In this document: piece after piece, positions 37,641-46,633 of the stretch
Layout: every line of letters starts with the position of its first letter
Numbering within the stretch: the stretch's first letter is position 1
Source: Alphaproteobacteria bacterium
GTDB taxonomy: Bacteria > Pseudomonadota > Alphaproteobacteria > UBA11136
Direction of reading: 5' to 3'
Length of the DNA: 64,000 nucleotides
Assembly (NCBI GenBank): GCA_016776635.1
Contig: JADHSZ010000003.1
Span: forward strand, 18,964 to 82,963
Position numbers and translations under genes: made by a program
The notes under the pieces: model-generated
Told to the model about the DNA's origin: nothing
Database searches by the model: none
What the model saw: only the letters and a program-made list of their open reading frames with translations

Positions 37641-37952
37641 TTAGCCTGTGGTTTTATCGTCGGGCGCGGGGATGATGATGGTTCCCGATTCCGGCGGGCC
37701 AAAGTTCTGTCCGCCACAGCGGAATCCCATAAATTTTGCGTCCGGCGACAGATGGAAAGCAGCCGCCATGGGCGCTACCTTGGTGCAGAGTTGACCCGCC
37801 CCCACCTCGATATGGAATTCCTCGGGGTGATTCAGACATGAGGCATTGCCGGGCGGACAGTAATAGATGACGGCCTCTCCGGCCTTGGCGGCCTTGGCGG
37901 GCAGGCATAAAAAAACCGCCCAGAAGGCGGCGGTGAGGAAAAGGCGGGTCAT
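37641..37952 (-). CDS. Hypothetical secreted protein in phage cluster
   Basis: MTRLFLTAAFWAVFLCLPAKAAKA signal peptide-like; Cys-containing mature part. Confidence 0.5.
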   Translation of the reverse strand: MTRLFLTAAFWAVFLCLPAKAAKAGEAVIYYCPPGNASCLNHPEEFHIEVGAGQLCTKVAPMAAAFHLSPDAKFMGFRCGGQNFGPPESGTIIIPAPDDKTTG

Positions 37953-37983
37953 AGTCGTGTCCTTTCGATAAATAAGCTTTCGG

Positions 37984-38154
37984 TTACGGTCGCCGTCTCT
38001 GGTCGCGGCGCGCCATGGCGTCTTGTTGCCGCTGGGGCAGGCTGTTCTCCCAGCCGGGATTGTCGGCTTTGATCTTGTCGATCACGGCGTCCAGCGCGTC
38101 GGCATCGTCGCGGCGGGCCATTTCGGTTTCGTTGGAAATTGGTTTCTGTGCCAT
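37984..38154 (-). CDS. Small hypothetical phage protein (56 aa)
   Basis: MAQKPISNETEMARRDDADALDAVIDKIKADNPGWENSLPQRQQDAMARRDQRRRP; not in ORF track. Confidence 0.5.
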   Translation of the reverse strand: MAQKPISNETEMARRDDADALDAVIDKIKADNPGWENSLPQRQQDAMARRDQRRRP

Positions 38155-38158
38155 GGCT

Positions 38159-39787
38159 CTAGCTCCATTCCAGGGCCACGCCGTGGAGGCGCAGCTCTTT
38201 GGTATTGAGGGTTTCCACCTTCCATTTCATGGAGGTGCCCGAAGGCTGGCCGGAGATATCGGCGTCGCCGGTGAGGATACACTTGCCGGTGGCGTAATCG
38301 CCCTGGTCGGCCAGCGTGGTCTGGGTCCATGTGGCGCCGCCGTCACGGCTGGCATAAGCCTTCAAATCCGTATTGAGCGTCACCGTATCCACGTCCTCAT
38401 CAAACAAAATGATATGGGCATCGCTGGGGTCGCTGGCCGGAGCATTGGCGGCGGCATTGGAGACCAGCGTCATATTGGAAGCCGCCGTGGTGACGCCGAA
38501 TGTTACATGCGTCAAATCGGCGCTCGTTCCATTCTGGCCCGATGTGATGATGAATTTGTAATAGCGGTATGCGGTAGGGTTGGTGAAGTTGGTGGTAGTG
38601 AACACCGTTGGGCTGTCCCATGTGGCGGTGTGTCCACTCCCGATCTGCGTCCATGTGGCGCTGGTTTCGTCGCTGCCGTGGGTCAGCATATCGGTGCCGG
38701 TATCGTTGGTGCCCCAGAAGGTGAAATTCACCGTGCCCCATGAGGTGCCGGTGATTTTTACCCTCATATCCGTGACACGCTTGGCCGACCCCATGTCGAA
38801 CCGGACGTCCTCGTTGGTCCAGCTCGTGGCGTCATGGGCATCCCATGTCCCGGCTGCGACAACCAGATTTGCAATGATGCCCCCGGTCCCCATACTGGCG
38901 GCTGCGGCGGTGGCATCTGTCTGTGTCGTGGACCCGGCGTTGGTGTAATAATCGTTGGTGGCGTCATAGGTCTCGTTGGTGGAGGTGCCGGTATCCACCC
39001 CGGTCTCGTCCTCGAACTCATCGACAACGCCGTCCACCATACCCTGTACCGACAGCCCGCCATTGATGGCGATGCGGAAGGCATTGAGCATGTTGTTGTC
39101 GCGCGCCGTCTGGTCGGCGGGAGCACTTGCCAGATCGGCGATGCTCTGCGCCGTGGCGTATTTGGGATTGTCGGCATCGGAGATATCCAGCAGCGCCACC
39201 TTGTCGCCCGTAGCCGGCGTCACCGTGGCTTCGCTGCCATCGAAGAGTCCCGATCCCGCTGCGCCGGTCGGACCGGTGGGCCCAGCAGGACCGGTGATTC
39301 CGGTTTTGGGGCTCACGTCCGGGTCGCCGTTGGCATCGAAGCCCAGCAACTGGTCGGCGCGGGTGGTCTTGTCGGGCAGGGTGACGCTGGTGGCGGTGTC
39401 GGTGGCGGACAATTTAAGGCCGCGCCCGGAATCGGTCTCCACCTGTTGCAGGCCCGCGGTCATGCGGTCGAGCTCGTCATTGATGGTCTTGGCGCGGAAC
39501 GCTCCGCCCTCCTGGAAATCGGTGGTGCGCTTGATGGCCACGTCGCGCAGCAGCGTCACCACCACTCCGTTGGCCGGCGCGGTGACGAAGGTAACGGAAC
39601 CACCGGAAGAATTGCCGGCGCCAGCCACCGTGTAATGGGTGGTGATGGTTTGCAGCGCCGCGTCTTCATAGACCTCAAGATCGGCGTCCTCGAAGATGGG
39701 GAAGGGATAGGTGAATTGGGTCTGCGCGCCATCGCCGCTGTACTGGATACGCGGCGTGATGTCGTCGATGGTTATATGGGTCGACAT
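38159..39787 (-). CDS. Phage tail fibre (T7 gp17-like N-terminus, collagen-like GPAGPTGPTGAAG segment)
   Basis: RIQYSGDGAQTQFTYPFPIFEDADLEVYED...VTLLRDVAIKRTTDFQEGGAFRAKTINDELDRMTAGLQQ. Confidence 0.88.
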   Translation of the reverse strand: MSTHITIDDITPRIQYSGDGAQTQFTYPFPIFEDADLEVYEDAALQTITTHYTVAGAGNSSGGSVTFVTAPANGVVVTLLRDVAIKRTTDFQEGGAFRAKTINDELDRMTAGLQQVETDSGRGLKLSATDTATSVTLPDKTTRADQLLGFDANGDPDVSPKTGITGPAGPTGPTGAAGSGLFDGSEATVTPATGDKVALLDISDADNPKYATAQSIADLASAPADQTARDNNMLNAFRIAINGGLSVQGMVDGVVDEFEDETGVDTGTSTNETYDATNDYYTNAGSTTQTDATAAAASMGTGGIIANLVVAAGTWDAHDATSWTNEDVRFDMGSAKRVTDMRVKITGTSWGTVNFTFWGTNDTGTDMLTHGSDETSATWTQIGSGHTATWDSPTVFTTTNFTNPTAYRYYKFIITSGQNGTSADLTHVTFGVTTAASNMTLVSNAAANAPASDPSDAHIILFDEDVDTVTLNTDLKAYASRDGGATWTQTTLADQGDYATGKCILTGDADISGQPSGTSMKWKVETLNTKELRLHGVALEWS

Positions 39788-39820
39788 GATGGGGTTCTCC
39801 AAACTGGTTGCGTGAAGTCA

Positions 39821-39862
39821 AAAAAACGCCCGCGCCATGGGGATGTTCCTGGACGCGGGCAG
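39821..39862 (-). terminator. Intergenic hairpin with minus-strand T-run
   Basis: aaaaaacgcccgcg...cgcgggcagtg. Confidence 0.65.
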
Positions 39863-39896
39863 TGAAACAGGGTGTGGGCCGAAGTGGCGGGAGCGG

Positions 39897-40358
39897 CTAT
39901 CGTCCCGTCAACTGGTTCAAGACCGAGGGCAGTCTGCGCAGGATATCGAAGCGGTCCCGCGATTTGGCCTCGGCGGCCTGAAGAAGGTTGCGGCGAAAGC
40001 GGCGATTGATATCGTTGATATCCCCCCGCGCCAGTTCCGCGCTGTCCTTGTCGTCCTCGTCGGTTTCCTCGATCAGGCCCAGAAGCACGGCCTCGCCGGA
40101 GCCCCGGCTCGATCCCACGCCCTGGGAACCCAGACGCGCTCGCGAGGTGGCCAGCGCCCGCCGCAGCTTATCCCTGCGGTTACGGCGCTCGATATCTTCG
40201 GCCCTGCGGATACGGTCCACGGAGGCCTGGCGTTCGGCCTCAAGGCCCTGTTGCGCGGAGGAAGAGCCGCCCCGCGACGAAACGGCCGAGCCCAGCAAAT
40301 TGATGCCCTCGCTGAGTACCATAGGCACGATTTGCTCAAGAGAAATAATTCCAGCCAT
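39897..40358 (-). CDS. Hypothetical phage internal/tail protein
   Basis: MAGIISLEQIVPMVLSEGINLLGSAVSSRGGSS...; position in podoviral order. Confidence 0.55.
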   Translation of the reverse strand: MAGIISLEQIVPMVLSEGINLLGSAVSSRGGSSSAQQGLEAERQASVDRIRRAEDIERRNRRDKLRRALATSRARLGSQGVGSSRGSGEAVLLGLIEETDEDDKDSAELARGDINDINRRFRRNLLQAAEAKSRDRFDILRRLPSVLNQLTGR

Positions 40359-42262
40359 CAGTCATTCACCTTTATTTCTGTGGTTACGGAAAGAATTGTA
40401 CTGGGCAGCGGCGTGTCCTGGGAAATGCGCCACAAAGGCGTGACGCCATCCCGCCGCCAGCCCATGGCGCGGATTTTCTTATCGCCCGTAAACAAAGGCG
40501 GGGCCGCATCCAACACGTCTTGGTCGCCGAGGCTCTTGAAGGGGATGTCCGAGAATCCCTTCCCGGTATCCACCCTCAGGCTGCGGCTTTCGATGAGGCG
40601 GAAAACCGCCTCAATGAGCCGCACCGCCATGCCCTGGCCCACCCCCTTGGCCGTTTTTACCGACGGCGGCAGGGGTTCAATCTTATGGGTAAAGCCAAGT
40701 CCGATCTGTACTTCGGAGGCCGTCACGTCCAGGGTCACGGCCCCGCCCGAGACCTGTTTGTCGGCATGGGCCGAACCGTCGGCGAGGATTTTCACGGTTT
40801 CGCCTTCGAGATGGGAAAGCCCGCTCCAGGTGGCGACGGGGGTGCCGCTGGTTCCAGCCAGCGCGGAGTCCAGATACAGGTTGTCGTCGAATTTCTCGAT
40901 ATAGACCCCGCCCGTGCGCTGGATCAGCGCATAGACGTCGTCGCCCACCACGGCCACGGAAAGAAAAGTGCCGTCGGTTTCCTGGAGAGTCCAGGCGGTG
41001 ACCTGTTCGGCCCGAAACAGGGTCAGCGTACCCAGCGTGCCGTCATTCATGACAAGATGGAGCAGCCGTTTCACCTGGTCGAAATCCTGGTCCAGCGGGG
41101 CCGTCACCAGATGCCGCGCCAACAGGCTGAGATCGGAGGACTGATAGGCCTGTTCCACGTCGGTAAACAGGAATTCCCGGACCTCGCGCCCGTTACGGGT
41201 GACGAACACAGTGGCGCCGTCCACGTCGCGGGGCGGCACGTTGCGGGTGACCGACGATCCGATGCGGGTCTGGCGCTTCAGCTGTACCGAAGACGGGGTC
41301 AGGGGATCGCCCGTGACCATCCATTCGGCGCCTGACGTAAAGATTTGTAAATGACGGCCCGAGAATACCGCGCGGATGGCGTTGACCTGGTCGGAGAGGA
41401 TGTCGAAATCAATAGCTTCGTCATCGAGCCCGGCGGCCAGGTCGAAATTATAGAGATCGGAGGATTTGGACATCCACAGACGGTTTGGCAGATCCCGGGC
41501 GCCGCCGATCACCAGGCGGTCCTGATGAAAGGCCGCCGAGACCGGCCAGCCATGGGTGGACGAGAACGCCTGTTCGTCCCAGTCCTTGGTAGCGCTTGTT
41601 CCAACCAGCGTTTCCTTGACCGTGGCCGTGGCCTGGGTGGCCGAGGTCACCACGGTGATTTCCACCTGTTTCTTTTCGAGCCGGAAACGGTCGCCCACAT
41701 GGGTGGAGACGAACACATCGGCCGAGGCGGTCAAGGTCACCGTGCCGGTGGTGGCGCTGGCCTGCAGGGTGATGTCTTCATCGGCGAATTTGTTGAAGGG
41801 CCGCCGCACGGCATTGTCCTCCTCGACGAAGCTCCATTCGGCGATGGTCCAGGCGGTGTCCGAAGTACGGGTGATTTTCCGGGGCGATACGTCGGGGTGC
41901 AGCACCAACAGGGTGTCGGCGCTCTGGGTCCAGTAGATGAGGGGAATCTGGGCTTCGGTCCAGGGCGTGGCGATGGTGGCCACCTTTACCCCATCGCGAT
42001 AGACATCCATCTGGAGATCGCTGAAGACCAGAAGATAGACCTGTTCGGTGTTGAACTCGAAAGCCACCAGCCGGCCTGTTCCCGGCGCCTGATCCATATA
42101 GGAAAGGCCGGAACGCCGGGTGACGCCGCCGGTGGGATGGATGAATACGTTACGCAACAGGGCCGAGCCATTTTCATAGGCCCGCAGGTCGCCGCGCCCG
42201 AGAAGCTCGGGGTTGATTTCCCCGGCGGTAAAATTGGTTTTGAGAAGATGAATCCTGGTCAT
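40358..42262 (-). CDS. Podoviral tail nozzle / tail tubular B-type protein
   Basis: MTRIHLLKTNFTAGEINPELLGRGDLRAYENGSALLRNVFIHPTGGVTRRSGLSYM. Confidence 0.75.
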   Translation of the reverse strand: MTRIHLLKTNFTAGEINPELLGRGDLRAYENGSALLRNVFIHPTGGVTRRSGLSYMDQAPGTGRLVAFEFNTEQVYLLVFSDLQMDVYRDGVKVATIATPWTEAQIPLIYWTQSADTLLVLHPDVSPRKITRTSDTAWTIAEWSFVEEDNAVRRPFNKFADEDITLQASATTGTVTLTASADVFVSTHVGDRFRLEKKQVEITVVTSATQATATVKETLVGTSATKDWDEQAFSSTHGWPVSAAFHQDRLVIGGARDLPNRLWMSKSSDLYNFDLAAGLDDEAIDFDILSDQVNAIRAVFSGRHLQIFTSGAEWMVTGDPLTPSSVQLKRQTRIGSSVTRNVPPRDVDGATVFVTRNGREVREFLFTDVEQAYQSSDLSLLARHLVTAPLDQDFDQVKRLLHLVMNDGTLGTLTLFRAEQVTAWTLQETDGTFLSVAVVGDDVYALIQRTGGVYIEKFDDNLYLDSALAGTSGTPVATWSGLSHLEGETVKILADGSAHADKQVSGGAVTLDVTASEVQIGLGFTHKIEPLPPSVKTAKGVGQGMAVRLIEAVFRLIESRSLRVDTGKGFSDIPFKSLGDQDVLDAAPPLFTGDKKIRAMGWRRDGVTPLWRISQDTPLPSTILSVTTEIKVND

Positions 42263-42264
42263 GA

Positions 42265-42834
42265 CTAGGAACGAGCCTCCACCAAGGGGAATTCCGCGAT
42301 ATGAGGCGGCGTGTCCTGCTGGGCGTCAATCAGCTTGGCGCGGCGGAATTCACTTTCCGCCAGCTTGTAAAGGGCCTGGGAACGGCTGGTGTTCTCGGTC
42401 AGGGGAATACAGAATTCCGCCGCCAGACGCGCGATCAGCGCCTGGTCGAAAAAGGGCGGGAAATCGGTCTCCTCGGGACGGAAAATATAGGTCAGCACCA
42501 GCTGGTCCACGTCGGCGTGGAGACGGTCCCCGGTGATGCGGTAATCGAGCCCGCGCCCACGGCCCGCAGGGCCGGCGGAAAGAGCGCGCAGAAAATCATC
42601 GGGAAGCTGGAACGCCTTGGCGTAATCGGCTACCGGCGCCGCCGCCAGCACGGGCAGAGTGGCCTGGGCCATGGCGAAGCTCCAGGGATGGCTCGAGAGC
42701 AGCGCGTCGCGGATGGACGGATAGAGATTGGCCGCAACTTCGGCTTCCGCCGTGCCTTCCTCGAAAGAGGCGATGGTATTGGCCCCGATCATGAGCAAGG
42801 CCCGTGACGAGAGTGCGATGGAACTAAGCGCCAT
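42265..42834 (-). CDS. Podoviral tail tubular A-type (adaptor) protein
   Basis: SSRALLMIGANTIASFEEGTAEAEVAANLYPSIRDALLSSHPWSFA. Confidence 0.75.
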   Translation of the reverse strand: MALSSIALSSRALLMIGANTIASFEEGTAEAEVAANLYPSIRDALLSSHPWSFAMAQATLPVLAAAPVADYAKAFQLPDDFLRALSAGPAGRGRGLDYRITGDRLHADVDQLVLTYIFRPEETDFPPFFDQALIARLAAEFCIPLTENTSRSQALYKLAESEFRRAKLIDAQQDTPPHIAEFPLVEARS

Positions 42835-42947
42835 GACAGGAACTCCTTAAAAAATGGATTAAAGAAGCGCCCCGCGGCCGTAAGGCCACGGGGCGCGAGT
42901 AACCGGGAATGCGGGGGGAGAGAAGCATCCCGGTTAAGGCCTAAGCG

Positions 42948-43295
42948 TCAGGTTGCGATAATTCGCGCGCTGCGCAGGGCGGCCTTGATTTCGTTAACTT
43001 CGGTTTCCAGCGTTGCCAAATCGGCGCTGCTGGTATCGGCGTTGGCCGCGGACTGCGGCGTGGCGTACACCACCGTCACCGCGCCGCCGCTGTTGGCGGA
43101 GACCCGGATAATGGCGATGTCGTTGCTGCTGTCCTGGACCGTGATGCTGTCGCCAACGCGCAGCATATCGGTCGCCGAATCGAAGTAATTGGCGGCCATG
43201 ATGGCGCTGAGCGCATCACCCGTGGACTTGTAGTGCCACAGGGTAAAGCCGTTGGCATAGGCCAGAACGCTGAGATCCTGGGAATTGTAAGCCAT
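42948..43295 (-). CDS. Hypothetical phage virion protein
   Basis: MAYNSQDLSVLAYANGFTLWHYKSTGDALSAIMAANYFDSATDMLRVGD. Confidence 0.6.
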   Translation of the reverse strand: MAYNSQDLSVLAYANGFTLWHYKSTGDALSAIMAANYFDSATDMLRVGDSITVQDSSNDIAIIRVSANSGGAVTVVYATPQSAANADTSSADLATLETEVNEIKAALRSARIIAT

Positions 43296-43310
43296 TGTCT
43301 TTTCCTTCCT

Positions 43311-44129
43311 CTAGGATTCGAGGCAGCGCAACGTGACCACGCCGGTGGCGTCGATCAAGCAGGCTCCCTGCGACATCATGTTGCTGACAAAGTTGGACGC
43401 GCGGTCGCCGTGCCAAGTGACATCGGTTTTCACGTTGGCGCCGCTGGCATGGCCAATGGCGGTCTTGTGATACCAGTGGCACGAACGCACGCTGGAAGCC
43501 ACGGACAGTCCCGAATGGGGCATCCACAGCGCACCAAGCCAGCGCTTGGCCTGGGTGCCGCGCCAGGGCAGATCGTCGGCTCCGACAAAGTCGGAATCGG
43601 CGAACTCCTGGATTCCCAACAGCTCCGACCACTGTTTCCAGCCGACGATGGCGTAACGCTGGCCGTCGTCGGGCACATCGGCCTCGCCCAGCATTTCAAA
43701 GGCCGTGAGAACCTTGGCCTTGGTCATGCCGTCGGTATTGGCGCCGGCATAGTTGGTGCTGGTGTCGAGCTTGGTAATGACCAGTTCGTCGGTCTTGCGC
43801 CCCAGGGCATAGGCCCCGGCATTGGCGGTAACCGCGCGTTCGTCATGATCGATCTTGAGCTCGTCGAGGTGATCCACCCAATCGCCCGCATAATAATCGG
43901 AAAGCAGGCATTCGATGGGTGTGTGGTCGATATTCATGACCGGCACCTTGCCGTGACGGGCTTTGGTGCTGGCCGTGCCTTTGCCCACCTTCTGGAAGGT
44001 GGTAGATGCGCCCTTGACGTTGTTCTTGGAACGCACCGTGTTGCGAAGTTTCGAGCCCATCCGCTGGTAAGCCTGATGGACCTGAACTTCAAAGCGCTTG
44101 CTAAAGGATAGGTCTACGGTAGTGGACAT
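43311..44129 (-). CDS. Major capsid protein
   Basis: MSTTVDLSFSKRFEVQVHQAYQRMGSKLRNTVR...; position between scaffold and tail genes. Confidence 0.75.
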   Translation of the reverse strand: MSTTVDLSFSKRFEVQVHQAYQRMGSKLRNTVRSKNNVKGASTTFQKVGKGTASTKARHGKVPVMNIDHTPIECLLSDYYAGDWVDHLDELKIDHDERAVTANAGAYALGRKTDELVITKLDTSTNYAGANTDGMTKAKVLTAFEMLGEADVPDDGQRYAIVGWKQWSELLGIQEFADSDFVGADDLPWRGTQAKRWLGALWMPHSGLSVASSVRSCHWYHKTAIGHASGANVKTDVTWHGDRASNFVSNMMSQGACLIDATGVVTLRCLES

Positions 44130-44326
44130 AAGTGGTCCCTTCCCTCCTTTGGGTTGAAGATGAAAATTGTGAGTGAAGGCACCCCCATTCCGGTTATCGG
44201 CGGCGTTCGAGAAGAACACCTCCGGCCGAAAACGGGTACGCGTCCGCCGGGCCGCACGCAGACGACCTAGGGTGTCGCGATACGGTTCTCCGACGGGCGG
44301 ATTAGTGAGGGGGAAGAAATGTGAAA

Positions 44327-44348
44327 ACGCCCGGCATAAGCCGGACGC
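44327..44348 (-). terminator. Intrinsic terminator/attenuator between promoter and capsid gene
   Basis: Minus strand GCGTCCGGC TTAT GCCGGGCGT TTTC. Confidence 0.6.
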
Positions 44349-44365
44349 ACTTCTTCCCTTAAGTA

Positions 44366-44401
44366 TTAGGAATATATACCTAAATAGGGGCAAATGTCAA
44401 G
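44366..44401 (-). promoter_or_regulatory. Capsid promoter with palindromic operator
   Basis: Minus strand TTGACA-N18-TATATT; TTAGGA-ATATAT-ACCTAA at 44366-44383. Confidence 0.6.
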
Positions 44402-44501
44402 AGTTTTTTTTCAGGCCCCTAAAAGGCCCAGCCCGCCACGGTTGCGCGCCGCGCCATGATACCCGATCATGGGTTGCGGCAAAACAGGCAGAGAAAAATC
44501 C

Positions 44502-45470
44502 ATGCGTAAACCCGACACTTACATACTGGTGACCCTCGTCGCCCTCGGCATGGTTATCTGGGTCGTGCCGGGTGAAGACTCCATCCGCCTGCGCGGTTGG
44601 CAAGGCGTTTATATTGAGGCCCTCGAGAAGTGGGATTGCCGGACGGCGGTGAGCCTTCTTGAGAAGAAGGAGGCCGAGGGCGATCTGAAAGCATTCATAA
44701 ACTTCGGGGAACTCTATGAAACCGGGCGCTGCGTGGACCGGGACTTGGCGCGCGCGGCGGAATATTACCAGGCTGCGCACGACAAAGACCCGAGTCTTGT
44801 CTCGGCCCGTCTCGGCTATCTGTATTTGCGCGGCCTTGGGGTGGGAAAGAACGAAGAACGGGCGCGCAACCTGTTTCGTCAGGCCGTTCTTGTCATGATC
44901 GGCCTTTCGCCGGAGTGGCGGGAAGCATTGGTGGAGGCGCTCATGGGGGAGAGGGGCATCCCCCCAGAACTGCGCGCCGAACTCGACTGGATTCAAAACA
45001 TAAAATCCGGCGGCCCCCATGACTGGTACGAGGCCGCCCTGCAAATCAGGGAAGAAAGCGGGGGTGACCTTCTCCATGAACAGGCGGCGCGGGATTTACT
45101 GGAAAAAGCCGCCCGTGAGGGTGACAGGGACGCCCAGTACGAGCTGGGCCGCTGGCATCTGGAAGATGTCGCGCCGGGAGAGCCGCACCTAGAGGCATTC
45201 GGTTATTTCTTAGATGCCGCCGAGCAAGGACATCATGAAGCACAGAAGGAACTGGCCCTGCTCTACGAGTCCGGAGACTTTGGTGATCGTGGAAGGGACT
45301 ACTGGGGTGATAGTGGAAGGGACTACTGGGCCTATTACTGGCTGGTGAGGGCGAAAGAGGGGGGGCTCAACGTGGAAGAGGAGCTTGAACGCATCGGCGC
45401 CAGACTGACGGATGAGGAAAAACAATGGGCAACGTCCCGCGCCCAAAAGGGCCATCTGGAAACACCGTGA
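44502..45470 (+). CDS. Sel1-repeat membrane-anchored protein (phage-cluster cassette copy)
   Basis: MRKPDTYILVTLVALGMVIWV; LVSARLGYLYLRGLGVGKNEERARNLF; DAQYELGRWHLEDVAPGEPHLEAFGYFLDAAEQG. Confidence 0.78.
   Translation: MRKPDTYILVTLVALGMVIWVVPGEDSIRLRGWQGVYIEALEKWDCRTAVSLLEKKEAEGDLKAFINFGELYETGRCVDRDLARAAEYYQAAHDKDPSLVSARLGYLYLRGLGVGKNEERARNLFRQAVLVMIGLSPEWREALVEALMGERGIPPELRAELDWIQNIKSGGPHDWYEAALQIREESGGDLLHEQAARDLLEKAAREGDRDAQYELGRWHLEDVAPGEPHLEAFGYFLDAAEQGHHEAQKELALLYESGDFGDRGRDYWGDSGRDYWAYYWLVRAKEGGLNVEEELERIGARLTDEEKQWATSRAQKGHLETP
45282..45329. repeat. 24-bp tandem duplication inside the Sel1 gene
   Basis: GGTGAT(C/A)GTGGAAGGGACTACTGG twice. Confidence 0.95.
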
Positions 45471-45482
45471 GTCGCGTCGGAC

Positions 45483-46628
45483 TCAGCCCCGGCCGCAGTT
45501 CTGGGAAAATTCCGCCTCCAACGCTCCAAGCTTACTTTTCAGACCCTCCATTGTTTTCATATCTTTCGCGAGTTGCGCTTCTGAATCTTCTAGATTTTTC
45601 TCCGCCGCATCAAAACGGGCCATTGCACCTTTCATTTCATTGATAGAATTGACTGTTGCGACGACTCCCCCCAATTTTTTGAAGAGTTTAGGCAATGCCT
45701 TTACTGGATTATTCATATCTATTGAAAGTGGGTGTGAATCCGCCATAGCTTGCCGCGCGGTGGCAAGCTTTTCACGGGCTTTCTCGACCCGGCGCTGCGC
45801 TTTGGCAAGTGTGGGCTCAAATTTCTTAATAGCCACTTTAGCGTTCTTTATATCTCCGGCTAATTGCCGGCACTTCTCCTTGTTTGGGTCATCGGGCTTC
45901 GGCTTATCCGGATCATCGGGGCTGGGTTTGTCCGGGTCTTGGGGCGGCGTTGGTTTGGGTGTCGGTTTGGGCGGAATATCGATGGGCGGCTCCGGTTTTC
46001 TCGATGGTTTGGGCGGGATTTGGACGGGCGGATCCGGCTTTCTCGATGGTTTGGGCGGTGGCTTGATATAGTCATCGTCGTCATCATCCGCCAGTTCCCT
46101 TAGCCGCTGCGCCAATGCCTCCAAGGTGGGACCCTTGGGGCGGAGGACGCCGTCCTCCTTGAGGCCGTGGTTTTGTTGCAGGGCTTTCACCGCTTTCTCC
46201 AGCGGCGAATCGAACAGCGTCTTTTCCGAGACCGCTTCGCCGCGCGGCATGAAACCGAGCCCAGCCAACCCCCGGCGCAAGCCCAGCACATCCTCGGCCC
46301 GGTTCTTCTGGCCCTTGCCGAGGCCGGAGAGCGGCGCAAACGACCTGGGTATCAGGTCGCGTTCGTCCTTGCGGCCCGACAGCCGCCGTTCGAGTAGTGA
46401 CTGCGTTGGCCCGCCCGGCTTCATGATGCCATCCACGGCGAGACCATTATCCCTCTGGAAGCTCTTCAAGCTCTCGAAGAGGTCTTCATCGGGCCAGGGG
46501 GTCATACCGTATTCCTTGGGCACGGCATAGAACCCCAGGCGGTTGAGTCCCTTCTTGGTGCGCAAAACGTCATCGGGATCGGTGGCATAGCTGCTGCCGA
46601 TGGTGTCGTTCAGTGAAAAAGGAAACAC
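45483..46628 (-). CDS. Peptidoglycan-binding-like protein with variable coiled-coil C-terminus (phage-cluster cassette copy)
   Basis: MFPFSLNDTIGSSYATDPDDVLRTKKGLNRLGFYAVPKEYGMTPW...; near-identical N-terminal half to 8316..9470. Confidence 0.8.
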   Translation of the reverse strand: MFPFSLNDTIGSSYATDPDDVLRTKKGLNRLGFYAVPKEYGMTPWPDEDLFESLKSFQRDNGLAVDGIMKPGGPTQSLLERRLSGRKDERDLIPRSFAPLSGLGKGQKNRAEDVLGLRRGLAGLGFMPRGEAVSEKTLFDSPLEKAVKALQQNHGLKEDGVLRPKGPTLEALAQRLRELADDDDDDYIKPPPKPSRKPDPPVQIPPKPSRKPEPPIDIPPKPTPKPTPPQDPDKPSPDDPDKPKPDDPNKEKCRQLAGDIKNAKVAIKKFEPTLAKAQRRVEKAREKLATARQAMADSHPLSIDMNNPVKALPKLFKKLGGVVATVNSINEMKGAMARFDAAEKNLEDSEAQLAKDMKTMEGLKSKLGALEAEFSQNCGRG

Positions 46629-46633
46629 GCCCC

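Noticed and set aside
37905-37930. Terminator-like hairpin aaaaaaaccgcccagaaggcggcgg
   Set aside because: It falls inside the predicted signal peptide of ORF 37641..37952, so either the ORF start is wrong or the hairpin is coincidental; not listed as a terminator.
38300-39300. Collagen-like segment in tail fibre as novel structural element
   Set aside because: Short Gly-Pro-X tracts are common in phage tail fibres; only GPAGPTGPTGAAG is present.
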